NCBI RefSeq assembly: GCF_016865585.1
Contig: NZ_JAESND010000007.1
Location: 148,079 to 212,078, forward strand
Source: Jeongeupia naejangsanensis
GTDB taxonomy: Bacteria > Pseudomonadota > Gammaproteobacteria > Burkholderiales > Chitinibacteraceae
Direction: 5' to 3'
Length of the DNA: 64,000 nt
The position numbers and the translations under genes were made by a program. This document shows, in pieces, positions 27,126 through 35,179 of this stretch (positions are counted from its first letter, which is position 1; each line of letters begins with the position of its first letter). The notes beneath the pieces are model-generated. The model was not told the origin of the DNA. It worked only from the letters and a program-made list of their open reading frames with translations, and made no database searches.

Positions 27126-28715
27126 ATGGATCAAGCCCTGGACAAAATCCTCATCCTCGACTTCGGCTCGCAAGTCTCCCAGCTGATCGCACGGCGCGTG
27201 CGCGAAGCCCATGTGTACTGCGAACTGCACCCGTTCGACATGTCGATCGACGACATTCGTGCGTTCAACCCGAAGGGGATCATTCTGTCCGGCGGCCCGA
27301 ACTCGGTGTACGAGAGCGACTATCAGGCCGACCCGAAGCTATTCGAACTCGGTGTGCCGGTGCTCGGCATCTGTTACGGCATGCAGTGGATGGCGCAGGA
27401 ACTGGGTGGCAAGGTGGAAGGGGGCGACAAGCGCGAATTCGGCTACGCCGAAATCCGCGCCCGCAATCATTCGCAGCTGTTCAACGGCCTGCAGGATCGC
27501 ACCAACGCCGAAGGCCACGGCCTCTTGGACGTGTGGATGAGCCATGGCGACAAGGTCACCGCCTTGCCGGCCGGCTTCCAGATGATCGCCGAAACGCCGT
27601 CGTGCCCGTACGCGGCGATGGCTGACGAAACGCGCCACTTCTACGGCGTGCAGTTCCACCCTGAAGTGACGCATACCAAGCGCGGTACCGACATGCTGCA
27701 CCGCTTCGTGCTCGGTATCGTCGGCGCACAGCCCAGCTGGACCATGCCGAACTACATCGACGAGGCGGTGAAAAAAATCCGCGAGCAGGTCGGCAATGAC
27801 GAAGTGATTCTGGGCCTGTCCGGCGGCGTCGATTCCAGCGTTGCAGCCGCGCTGATTCACCGCGCGATCGGCAGCCAGCTGACCTGCGTGTTCGTCGATC
27901 ATGGCCTGCTGCGCCTGAACGAAGGCGATATGGTGATGGACATGTTCGCCCGCGGTCTGGGCGTGAAGGTGATCCGTGTCGATGCCCGCGATCAGTTCAT
28001 GGGCCATCTGGCCGGCGTGACCGATCCGGAAGCCAAGCGCAAGATCATCGGCCGCGAATTCGTCGAAGTCTTCCAGGCCGAAGCCCAGAAGCTGCCGGCC
28101 GCCAAATGGCTGGCGCAGGGCACGATCTACCCGGACGTGATCGAATCGGCTGGCGCCAAGACCAAGAAGGCGCACGCGATCAAGAGCCACCACAACGTGG
28201 GCGGTCTGCCGGAAACGCTGAACCTCCAGTTGCTCGAACCGCTGCGCGACCTGTTCAAGGACGAAGTACGCGAACTGGGTGTCGCGCTGGGTCTCTCGCA
28301 CGAGATGGTCTACCGCCACCCATTCCCGGGCCCGGGTCTGGGCGTGCGCATCCTCGGTGAAGTGAAGGCCGAATATGCCGAGCTGCTGCAACGTGCCGAC
28401 GCCATCTTCATCGAAGAGCTGCGCAACACCGTCGACGAACACAGCGGCAAGACCTGGTACGACCTGACCTCGCAAGCCTTTGCCGTGTTCCTGCCGGTGA
28501 AGTCGGTCGGCGTGATGGGCGACGGCCGTACCTACGAATGGGTGGTGGCGCTGCGCGCCGTGGTCACCAGCGACTTCATGACCGCGCACTGGGCCGAGCT
28601 GCCGTACAGCCTGCTGGGCCGCGTGTCGAACCGCATCATCAACGAAGTCCGTGGCCTGAACCGCGTGGTGTACGACGTGAGCGGCAAGCCGCCGGCAACG
28701 ATCGAGTGGGAATAA
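27126..28715 (+). CDS. guaA: GMP synthase (glutamine-hydrolysing)
   Basis: A 529-residue purine biosynthesis enzyme converting XMP to GMP. The N-terminal class-I glutaminase has the nucleophile Cys83 in GICYGMQ and the His/Glu of FHPEVTH near residue 177. The ATP-pyrophosphatase domain has [10 protein letters not shown] near residue 230. The C-terminal dimerisation domain ends in the typical PPATIEWE. The gene stands alone; guaB, often adjacent, is not beside it here. Confidence 0.97.
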   Translation: MDQALDKILILDFGSQVSQLIARRVREAHVYCELHPFDMSIDDIRAFNPKGIILSGGPNSVYESDYQADPKLFELGVPVLGICYGMQWMAQELGGKVEGGDKREFGYAEIRARNHSQLFNGLQDRTNAEGHGLLDVWMSHGDKVTALPAGFQMIAETPSCPYAAMADETRHFYGVQFHPEVTHTKRGTDMLHRFVLGIVGAQPSWTMPNYIDEAVKKIREQVGNDEVILGLSGGVDSSVAAALIHRAIGSQLTCVFVDHGLLRLNEGDMVMDMFARGLGVKVIRVDARDQFMGHLAGVTDPEAKRKIIGREFVEVFQAEAQKLPAAKWLAQGTIYPDVIESAGAKTKKAHAIKSHHNVGGLPETLNLQLLEPLRDLFKDEVRELGVALGLSHEMVYRHPFPGPGLGVRILGEVKAEYAELLQRADAIFIEELRNTVDEHSGKTWYDLTSQAFAVFLPVKSVGVMGDGRTYEWVVALRAVVTSDFMTAHWAELPYSLLGRVSNRIINEVRGLNRVVYDVSGKPPATIEWE

Positions 28716-28735
28716 GGCTGAAAGGCCGTCACCCG

Positions 28736-28763
28736 AAAGCCCGCCGCATGGCGGGCTTTTTCA
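28736..28763 (+). terminator. intrinsic terminator of guaA
   Basis: AAAGCCCGCC-gcat-GGCGGGCTTT followed by TTTC, 20 bases after the guaA stop. Confidence 0.9.
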
Positions 28764-28821
28764 TTGTGCGTTACCCGCACGTTGTGCCGATGTACGGATA
28801 CATCCCCTCGTGATCCGTCGG

Positions 28822-29709
28822 CTACAACGTCAGCGCGCCGGCCCGCTCGAGTTGCAGCGCGATCTTCACGAAGGCGCGGGCTGCCGGCGAGCACTTGCTT
28901 TCGTCGAGCATCGCCAGCCCGATGCTGCGCAGGGCTGGCGGCGTCAGCGGCCGCGCGGTCCAGTTCGCACCGGTCTGGCGAGGCAAGGCACTTTCGGCGA
29001 CCACGGTCACGCCGTCGCCACGGGCTACCGCGTCAAGGGTATTGAGCAGCTGGGTGTAGCGGTAGCGGATGCGCGGTGTGCAGCCGGCCTGCGCAAACAA
29101 CGAGGTCACGAGTTCGGCCGAGCCGGCTTCGGTCAGGATGAAGGCGTCGTTGCACAGGTCGGGCAGGGTGACCGAGGCCTGTGTGGCCAGGGGATGGCCG
29201 GGCGCCAGCAATGCGACCAGCTGGTCCTGTGCCAGCGCGTGCGTGTCGAAGCGCTCATGCGGCAAAACGACGAACCCGAGGTCGATGCGGCGCTCGTCCA
29301 GCCAGTGCAGGATCTGCCGGTCCGGTCCCTCGTCGATGAACACGTCAATGCCGGGGTGGGTGGTGCGAAATGCCGTCAGGATCGTCGGCAGCAGACGGAC
29401 CGACGAGGTCGGACCGAAAGAGCCGATACGCAGCGTGCCGCGCTGCAGACCGCGTGCTTCGGCGGCGGTTTGCCGCATGGTTTCGGCAACGCCGAGCAGG
29501 GTCCGTGCCTGGTTCAGGGTCTGCTGGCCGGCTTCGGTCAGCGTGATGCCGCCATGTCGTCGCTGCAGCAATTCGATGCCGAGTTCCTGCTCGAACGCCC
29601 TGAGTGCGTGCGAGACCGCGGATTGCGAGATGCCGAGGCGGTTGGCCGCTGCGGTGAAGCTGCCAAGATCGGCGATCAGCGCAAAGATTTCCAGCTGCGT
29701 GAGTGTCAT
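28822..29709 (-). CDS. LysR-family transcriptional regulator
   Basis: A 295-residue LysR protein. The N-terminal helix-turn-helix is at residues 1-60 (FTAAANRLGISQSAVSHALR), followed by an effector-binding domain. It is divergent from the EamA transporter at 29802 across a 92-base gap containing a matching palindrome, so it probably controls that exporter. Confidence 0.9.
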   Translation of the reverse strand: MTLTQLEIFALIADLGSFTAAANRLGISQSAVSHALRAFEQELGIELLQRRHGGITLTEAGQQTLNQARTLLGVAETMRQTAAEARGLQRGTLRIGSFGPTSSVRLLPTILTAFRTTHPGIDVFIDEGPDRQILHWLDERRIDLGFVVLPHERFDTHALAQDQLVALLAPGHPLATQASVTLPDLCNDAFILTEAGSAELVTSLFAQAGCTPRIRYRYTQLLNTLDAVARGDGVTVVAESALPRQTGANWTARPLTPPALRSIGLAMLDESKCSPAARAFVKIALQLERAGALTL

Positions 29710-29724
29710 GCTGCCGCGCCATTC

Positions 29725-29740
29725 ATGAGTTATTGCTCAT
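29725..29740. promoter_or_regulatory. inverted repeat between LysR and EamA genes
   Basis: ATGAG-TTATTG-CTCAT is a perfect 5-bp dyad, and a further ATGAG copy lies at 29757-29761, 32 bases on. It is a reasonable LysR recognition and activation site pair for the divergent genes; binding is inferred. Confidence 0.5.
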
Positions 29741-29801
29741 TTTACTATTGCATTGCATGAGCATACTTTCGTCTTCCTGATCATTTCACCGGAGCGGTTC
29801 G

Positions 29802-30731
29802 ATGTCGGAGATGCAAGCGAGCCTGGCCGGGCCGTCCGGCCCTTGGTCCAGCTATGCACAGCTGACGCTGGTATCGGTGATCTGGGGCGGTTCGTTCGTC
29901 GCCGGGAGGCATCTGGCTGGCGAGCTGGCGCCGTTGCTGGCGGCCAGCCTGCGCTTCATCGTCGCCAGCGCGATGCTGCTGGGCTATCTGCTGCTGACCC
30001 GGCAGCGGCTGGTGATGCCGGATGCACGGCAATGGGGGCAACTGGCCTTGCTGGGGCTGTGCGGCATTTTTTTGTACAACCTGTGCTTTTTTCTCGGGCT
30101 GCAGCAGACCACGGCATCGCGTGCGGCGCTGATCGTCGCACTGAATCCGGCGGCGATCGCGCTGCTGTCCTGGCTGTTCTTTCGCGAACGGCTGACACGG
30201 CTGCAGGGCATCGGCATTGCACTGTGCGTGTTCGGCGCCGCCTGGGTGATCGTTCACCGTGATGTACCCGGCAGTCCGGCACCACAGAACCGGGCCGGGG
30301 ATGCACTGATTCTCGGCTGCGTGCTGTGCTGGGCGTTGTACAGCGTGTTGTCCCGCAGCGTGTCGACGGTGATCGGGGCGTTGCTTACGGTCTGCTACTC
30401 GATCTGGATCGGTACGGCGATGCTGGTTGCGACCGCGGGCTGGTTCCTGCCGGCCGCCGCCTGGACGGGCGTCGCGAACCTGAGCCTGGCGCAGTGGCTC
30501 AGCCTGCTCTATCTCGGCGGGCTCAGTTCGGCGCTGGCCTACATCTGGTACTACGACGGCATCCGCCAGATCGGCGCCAGCCGTGCCGGTGCGTTCATCG
30601 CGCTCAACCCGGTGTCCGCCGTACTGCTGGGCAGCCTGCTGTTCGGTGAAGTGATCACACCGGCCATTGCTGTAGGCGCGATTCTGGTGGTCGCAGGGAT
30701 CATGCTGAACAACCGGTTCAGCGGGCGCTGA
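29802..30731 (+). CDS. EamA/DMT family transporter
   Basis: A 309-residue inner-membrane protein with about ten transmembrane helices arranged as two EamA repeats (residues 20-145 and 165-300). The opening LVSVIWGGSFVAGR and the second-repeat ALAYIWYYDGIRQIGASRAG are typical of drug/metabolite exporters. Substrate unknown; many members export amino acids or metabolites. A GACGCCC...GGGCGTC dyad follows the stop (30729-30764) without a U-tract. Confidence 0.88.
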   Translation: MSEMQASLAGPSGPWSSYAQLTLVSVIWGGSFVAGRHLAGELAPLLAASLRFIVASAMLLGYLLLTRQRLVMPDARQWGQLALLGLCGIFLYNLCFFLGLQQTTASRAALIVALNPAAIALLSWLFFRERLTRLQGIGIALCVFGAAWVIVHRDVPGSPAPQNRAGDALILGCVLCWALYSVLSRSVSTVIGALLTVCYSIWIGTAMLVATAGWFLPAAAWTGVANLSLAQWLSLLYLGGLSSALAYIWYYDGIRQIGASRAGAFIALNPVSAVLLGSLLFGEVITPAIAVGAILVVAGIMLNNRFSGR

Positions 30732-30784
30732 CGCCCGACTTCCGCAGCATCCGGGCGGGCGTCAATCCGTCAAAGCGGCCCCGA

Positions 30785-30910
30785 TCAGGGGTGCCGCCGG
30801 CACCACTGCCCGCAATCGATGCCGATAGGCGCCTTCATCAGCAGCGTGAGCGGATCGCGCGCGCCGGCCCGGGTTGCGAGGCCGGCGAGCCGTTGCAGCT
30901 CGACGGCGCG
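30785..30910 (-). pseudogene. remnant of a TetR-family regulator C-terminus
   Basis: A 42-codon open stretch directly after the hydrolase stop, itself ending in a stop. It contains LQRLAGLATRAGARDP, which matches LQKLTELATRAGARDP in the intact TetR protein encoded at 34451-35056. At DNA level an 18-base run (cggatcgcgcgcgccggc) is identical at 30852-30869 and 34589-34606 in the same orientation. No helix-turn-helix part remains. I read it as a decayed tail of a paralogous tetR gene; the rest was lost or replaced by the hydrolase gene. Confidence 0.6.
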
Positions 30911-30911
30911 A

Positions 30912-31712
30912 TCAGGTGGCCGGTCTCAGAAAGGCCATGACACTGGCCATGAACGCATCGGGCAACTCGACATTGGTGATGTGCACCGCCGGCAGGACGA
31001 CGAGTTCGGCGCCGGGAATGGTGGCTGCGATTTCCTCGCTGTGGCTGGCGAGCGTGACCGTGTCGTACTGCCCGGCGATGACGAGGGTCGGGCGATCCAC
31101 AAGGGCGACGGTGCGGCGCAAATCCATGTCGCGGACGGCGGCGAAGTTGCCGGCGAGGCCTTGCGGCGACGTGGCCAGCACCATGTTGCGGAAGCCGTCG
31201 ACCACGGCGTTCGGCGTTTCCCGCATCGCAGGCGGAAACCAGTTGCCGATGAACATATCGGCCATGTCCGACATGTCGTCGGTGTCCGCCAGCCCGCGAA
31301 TCATGGCGTCGAACTGTTCGGCCGTTTCAAGGTAAGGCGAGGTGTTGCACAGGATCAGCCGATCGATCCGGTCGGCGGCATGGATGCCGAGCCACTGGCC
31401 GACCATGCCCCCGAGCGACAGGCCGCAGAAATCGACACGCCGGATGTCCAGCGCGTCCAGCAGCTCGACGACATCACGGCCCAGCCTGTCCAGCGAGTAG
31501 GCACCGGCCGGTGCGGCGGATTGTCCGTGACCGCGCATGTCATAGCGCAGCACACGGAAGTGGTTGGCGAGACTGGCGATCTGCATGTCCCACATTTCCA
31601 GCGCCGTGGCGATCGAGTTCGACAGCATCAGGACCGGCTTGTCCGCCGGTCCGTCAAGGCGAAAGGCGATCCTGCAGCCGTCGCCGGTCGTGAAGAAAAG
31701 ACGATTTTCCAT
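30912..31712 (-). CDS. alpha/beta hydrolase (3-oxoadipate enol-lactonase-like)
   Basis: A 266-residue alpha/beta-fold hydrolase. The nucleophile elbow is GLSLGG near residue 100; the oxyanion region is LSNSIATALEMWD, which with RYDMRGHGQS resembles PcaD-type enol-lactonases. The catalytic Asp (AGQYDTVT) and His (AVHITNVE) are visible near the C-terminus. No protocatechuate genes are nearby, so the natural substrate is uncertain. It is divergent from a LysR gene. Confidence 0.83.
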   Translation of the reverse strand: MENRLFFTTGDGCRIAFRLDGPADKPVLMLSNSIATALEMWDMQIASLANHFRVLRYDMRGHGQSAAPAGAYSLDRLGRDVVELLDALDIRRVDFCGLSLGGMVGQWLGIHAADRIDRLILCNTSPYLETAEQFDAMIRGLADTDDMSDMADMFIGNWFPPAMRETPNAVVDGFRNMVLATSPQGLAGNFAAVRDMDLRRTVALVDRPTLVIAGQYDTVTLASHSEEIAATIPGAELVVLPAVHITNVELPDAFMASVMAFLRPAT

Positions 31713-31822
31713 GTTGCCGCATCCTTTTGATGGCGTTGTCGGACGGGACGTCGTGGTGGCGCATCCGCACCACCGAGCACCCGGCGAAACGAAGCCTAGT
31801 TGCGGTCTTGCCCATAAAAAAT

Positions 31823-31846
31823 TACAAAGATTCTAGATTCTTTGTA
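31823..31846. promoter_or_regulatory. 24-bp near-perfect palindrome upstream of LysR gene
   Basis: TACAAAGA and TCTTTGTA flank a central palindrome TCTAGA with one T on each side. Only the two bases flanking the core break the symmetry. It ends 12 bases before the LysR start and lies in the gap shared with the divergent hydrolase gene. Candidate autoregulatory operator; binding protein inferred. Confidence 0.6.
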
Positions 31847-31858
31847 GGTATTTCAAAC

Positions 31859-32770
31859 ATGAGCGATTTCACGCTGCACGAGCTGCAATGTTTCGATGCC
31901 GTGGTCAGTACCGGGGGCTTCCAGTCGGCGGCTGCGGTGCTGCATCGGACCCACCCGGCAGTGTTTGCCGCGGTCGCCAAGCTGGAGCGCCAGCTCGGTC
32001 TGCGCCTGCTGGATCGCAGTGGCTACCGCGTACAGGCGACCGACGCGGGGCGATCGTTCCTGCTGCGTGCGCAGACCTTGCTGCGGGAAATGGAGGGGCT
32101 TCAGGCGCATGCGTCCCAGCTGGCGATGGGCGAGGAGAGCGTGCTGCGTGTGGTAATCGGCGACGTGTGTCCACGGCCGCCGATCCTGGCGTGGTTGAGC
32201 CGCTTTTTCGCGCGCTGCCCGGTGACAAGGCTGGACTTGCATTTCGAAGCGATCGACGGGCCGCAGGAACGCCTGTTCGACAACGATGCCGACCTGATCC
32301 TGCACCACGCGGACCGGAGCGACCCGCGGCTGGAATGCATCGCACTGGGCGAGATCCCCTTCATCCTGGTGGTCGCAGCCGGCTTTTTGCCGTTTCCGGT
32401 CTCGCGCGACATCACGCCGGCCCGGATGCGCGGCTTTACCCAATGCGTGATCCGCAATACCGCGCAGCATTCGGTTGCCCGCAACTATTTCATCATCGAA
32501 GGGGCGCACCAGTGCACGGTGGCCGATCAGCCGATGAAAAAGGAGCTGATCCTGCATGGTATGGGGTGGGGGCATTTGCCCCGCTTCCTGATCGACGAGG
32601 AGTTGCGCGACGGCCGGCTGCTGTCGATCGCCGGGGACTACCTGCCCGGCAATGTTGTCGAGCTGGTCGCGGCACGCCGTAGAGACCGGCCCCACGGGCC
32701 GGTCGCGCGTCGGCTTTGGGACGCCATTCACGCGCACTCGGCGTCGTTGCGACAAGACATGGCGATTTAG
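31859..32770 (+). CDS. LysR-family transcriptional regulator
   Basis: A 303-residue LysR protein. The start at 31859 gives the usual N-terminus (MSDFTLHELQCFDAVVSTGG) and lies just after the palindrome; an in-frame ATG 44 codons upstream would place the operator inside the gene. The recognition helix region is QSAAAVLHRTHPAVFAAVAKLE. Divergent from the hydrolase gene, its probable target. Confidence 0.88.
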   Translation: MSDFTLHELQCFDAVVSTGGFQSAAAVLHRTHPAVFAAVAKLERQLGLRLLDRSGYRVQATDAGRSFLLRAQTLLREMEGLQAHASQLAMGEESVLRVVIGDVCPRPPILAWLSRFFARCPVTRLDLHFEAIDGPQERLFDNDADLILHHADRSDPRLECIALGEIPFILVVAAGFLPFPVSRDITPARMRGFTQCVIRNTAQHSVARNYFIIEGAHQCTVADQPMKKELILHGMGWGHLPRFLIDEELRDGRLLSIAGDYLPGNVVELVAARRRDRPHGPVARRLWDAIHAHSASLRQDMAI

Positions 32771-32902
32771 ATGCGCCGTGCAAGGGTCGAACGCCGAGGC
32801 CGGCGCACGATCCATGCGGCTGGTTGCCTCCGGCGCATCCATTGGCCGGCGCGGCAGTGGCGATCGCCGGTGGAATGAGTCCGGTTCGGATCCGATGAGG
32901 CG

Positions 32903-33646
32903 CTAGGATGCCCGCAGCCAGATCCGCAGCGGCCCCACCGGCCGGAAGCCGTGACGGATCGCGGTATGCAGATCGGCGCCGGATTCGTAGCCGACGACAG
33001 CCCGGCCCGGCCACAGCGTTGCGATCAGGGCCAGACTGCCATGCCAGGCAAGATCGGCCGGGATGCCGTCAGTGGCGAATACGTTGGAGAGGCCGACGAC
33101 ATCACCGGTACGGTTGGCCACGGCGCCAGCAACGATGTGCCCGCTGGCGTCCAGACCTGCGAGGAAAGCGATCTCCTTGGTCAGCAGGGCGGGGCGGAAC
33201 AGGCCGGTACTCTCGGTGCCGCCCCAGGCCGCTTCCCAGTCCGCCAGTCCGGTGGCCGAGCTGATCCGGCGCCATTCAAGCGGGATCGCCGACGTGGTGG
33301 CAGCGGGCATACCCGCGGATGCATTCGCCGGGCGGTGAGTCCATTGCGCATCGAAGAGGATCTCGAAGCCGGCCGGCGCCAGATCGAGGCGGGCGAAGCT
33401 GTCCTTGACCGAACAGCCCGGATTGCCGGTGTCGATGCGGGCCAGAACCGACGCTTCGGATGCGGTCGGGTTCAGCGTTACCGCGTCGGGGTAATAGGGC
33501 GGGGTACGCCGGGGGCTGGCCCAGACGTCTCCGTCGAGCGCGCTGTCCAGCCCGTGCGCGCGGCAAACGGCATCGCACCACTGCGCGTTGTTGCGGGCGG
33601 CCTGCAGGACGATGCCATCGATTTCTTTCGCAATCATGCTGTGCAT
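32903..33646 (-). CDS. GNAT-like acetyltransferase domain protein
   Basis: A 247-residue protein; the start at 33646 has GAGGGG 9 bases upstream. The C-terminal half (about 130-247) resembles a GNAT fold: HIVAGAVANRTGDVVGLSNVF as strands beta4-beta5, then GYESGADLHTAIRHGFRPVGPLRIW as the closing helix and strand. The N-terminal half (residues 1-120) is unassigned. No clear acetyl-CoA R/QxxGxG/A motif is seen, so activity is uncertain. Confidence 0.55.
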   Translation of the reverse strand: MHSMIAKEIDGIVLQAARNNAQWCDAVCRAHGLDSALDGDVWASPRRTPPYYPDAVTLNPTASEASVLARIDTGNPGCSVKDSFARLDLAPAGFEILFDAQWTHRPANASAGMPAATTSAIPLEWRRISSATGLADWEAAWGGTESTGLFRPALLTKEIAFLAGLDASGHIVAGAVANRTGDVVGLSNVFATDGIPADLAWHGSLALIATLWPGRAVVGYESGADLHTAIRHGFRPVGPLRIWLRAS

Positions 33647-33769
33647 CGGGCTTTTCCCCTCGGATTGAAAAGGCGTGGCACACGTTTCGGCAAGCAAAAT
33701 AGCGTGGATGACCGTAGGCATTCAAGCCATTGTCTGAAGACAACAACTCCGACCAAATTCCGGATTTGG

Positions 33770-34357
33770 TCAGACTTTGGGGCCGGTATACGGATCCGGC
33801 TTGTTCAATTCCTTGAGCAGGTCCTTGCTGCAAACATCGTACGGTTGCGGTGTTACTGCGCCATCGATACCGATTACATCGATCTTGAGGTAGCAGCGTT
33901 TGTTCTCGAAGTGCAGAAACGCTTCGTAATTCTTGCCGGGTTGCGGTGTGAACGCTGCAGGAGGCGGGAAGCAATAGCTGTTTGGCGAGCCGAAATGCAT
34001 TACCACTGTCAGTGGAGCGCTGGCGGGAATGACCTTCTCGGTAATCGTTTCCCCGTACCCCAGGTTCTTTGAGTGTGCCGAGTCAGGCATGCCGATGCTT
34101 TTGACCTGATGATCGCCAAGCATGGACTTGAAACTTTCTAGATGACTACCGGAACCGCTGACGACATCAGCCTTGGTCGCGGTATTGCAGTCCTTGCCGG
34201 GGTAGAGCCGGATTGAACCACCGTTGTTGCCGTACAGGCGTACGCGTGCGGTGGTGTCCGGGTTGTACTTGTCCCTTTCCGCAGTGTCGAGGGTGGGGGC
34301 GGAACTGCAGGCTTGAAGGAGCAGGCTTGCTGCGAGCAGGCCGATCTGGATACGCAT
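33770..34357 (-). CDS. lipoprotein of unknown function
   Basis: A 195-residue lipoprotein; the chosen start gives MRIQIGLLAASLLLQACSS with lipobox LQAC. The mature part has ARVRLYGNNGGSIRLYPGK near its start and several cysteines (CNTATK, NSYCFPPP, KRCYLKIDV, YDVCSKDLL) that may form disulfides. The base composition is lower in GC than the neighbours, so transfer is possible. I do not recognise a family. Confidence 0.65.
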   Translation of the reverse strand: MRIQIGLLAASLLLQACSSAPTLDTAERDKYNPDTTARVRLYGNNGGSIRLYPGKDCNTATKADVVSGSGSHLESFKSMLGDHQVKSIGMPDSAHSKNLGYGETITEKVIPASAPLTVVMHFGSPNSYCFPPPAAFTPQPGKNYEAFLHFENKRCYLKIDVIGIDGAVTPQPYDVCSKDLLKELNKPDPYTGPKV

Positions 34358-34450
34358 GGTTTTTGTCCGTGTAGGGCATGGAATCAATCCGGACAAAATA
34401 TTAGCGGTTGTTAATTCTTGAATCCAGAAAGCATCACGAAATGTGTTTGC

Positions 34451-35056
34451 TTACGACAGCATCGCGGCGGCGATCAGAAGATCGGCCGTCGCCGGTAGCG
34501 CTGAAAGCAACTCGGTTTCGGGAGCGTAGGTCTGGCTGGCCGCGTAGGCACCTTCGATCAGCAATGCCAGACCCTTTGCCAGCGCGGCCGGATCGCGCGC
34601 GCCGGCGCGGGTCGCGAGTTCGGTCAGTTTTTGCAGCAGCTGGCGTTTGTTGTCGGCAACGAAGACGCGGGCGAAATGCTCGCGCTCCGGGTACTCGACC
34701 GCGATGTTGACGAAGGGGCAGCCGCGATAGGCCGGGTTGCCGGCGCGCTCGGCCAGATCGGCGAAGAACTGCCGCAGTGCGGCGGCGGCGTCATGAGGGT
34801 GCAGCTCGAGGCTGGCGTCGACATAGCCCCAGAAACGGTCGTCGCGACGTTGCAGGTAGCGCCGCAGCAGCTCGTCCTTGGAGCTGAACTGCCGGTACAG
34901 GCTCATCTTGTTGACGCCGGCCTCCTTGACCACGGCGTCGACGCCCACGTTGCGCGAGCCTTCGCGATAGAACAGCGTTTCGGCGGCATCGAGGATGCGG
35001 GCTGCTGCAGTGTCGGCGTCGACGATGGTGCGGGGCGGTTTGGCGGTGGTGTTCAT
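34451..35056 (-). CDS. TetR-family transcriptional repressor
   Basis: A 201-residue regulator. The N-terminal helix-turn-helix (residues 15-65) is typical: AARILDAAETLFYREGSRNV then VNKMSLYRQFSSKDELL. The C-terminal ligand domain contains CPFVNIAVEYPE. It is divergent from the MFS gene at 35180 with two palindromic operators between. Its C-terminus is the parent-like match of the remnant at 30785. Confidence 0.9.
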   Translation of the reverse strand: MNTTAKPPRTIVDADTAAARILDAAETLFYREGSRNVGVDAVVKEAGVNKMSLYRQFSSKDELLRRYLQRRDDRFWGYVDASLELHPHDAAAALRQFFADLAERAGNPAYRGCPFVNIAVEYPEREHFARVFVADNKRQLLQKLTELATRAGARDPAALAKGLALLIEGAYAASQTYAPETELLSALPATADLLIAAAMLS

Positions 35057-35090
35057 GGCAACGGACTGGATGAACGGACGAGAGTGTCGC

Positions 35091-35119
35091 TTGACATGTT
35101 ACCGCTCGGTACATAGCAT
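35091..35119 (+). promoter_or_regulatory. sigma-70 promoter for the MFS gene
   Basis: TTGACA (35091-35096) and TAGCAT (35114-35119) are spaced by 17 bases. The first TetR half-operator pair lies inside the spacer, so bound repressor would block polymerase. Confidence 0.55.
35096..35114. promoter_or_regulatory. TetR operator 1
   Basis: ATGTTACCG-CT-CGGTACAT, an imperfect dyad sharing its half-site with operator 2. It overlaps the -35 to -10 spacer of the rightward promoter. Confidence 0.6.
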
Positions 35120-35128
35120 CGGCAAGGT

Positions 35129-35150
35129 GATGTTACCGGTCGGTAACATC
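35129..35150. promoter_or_regulatory. TetR operator 2 (perfect palindrome)
   Basis: GATGTTACCG and CGGTAACATC flank GT: a perfect 10-bp inverted repeat. Its centre is 34 bases from the centre of operator 1. The pair sits between the divergent tetR and MFS genes. Confidence 0.7.
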
Positions 35151-35179
35151 GTCAATTCCACTGCATTCAGGATGTGCCG

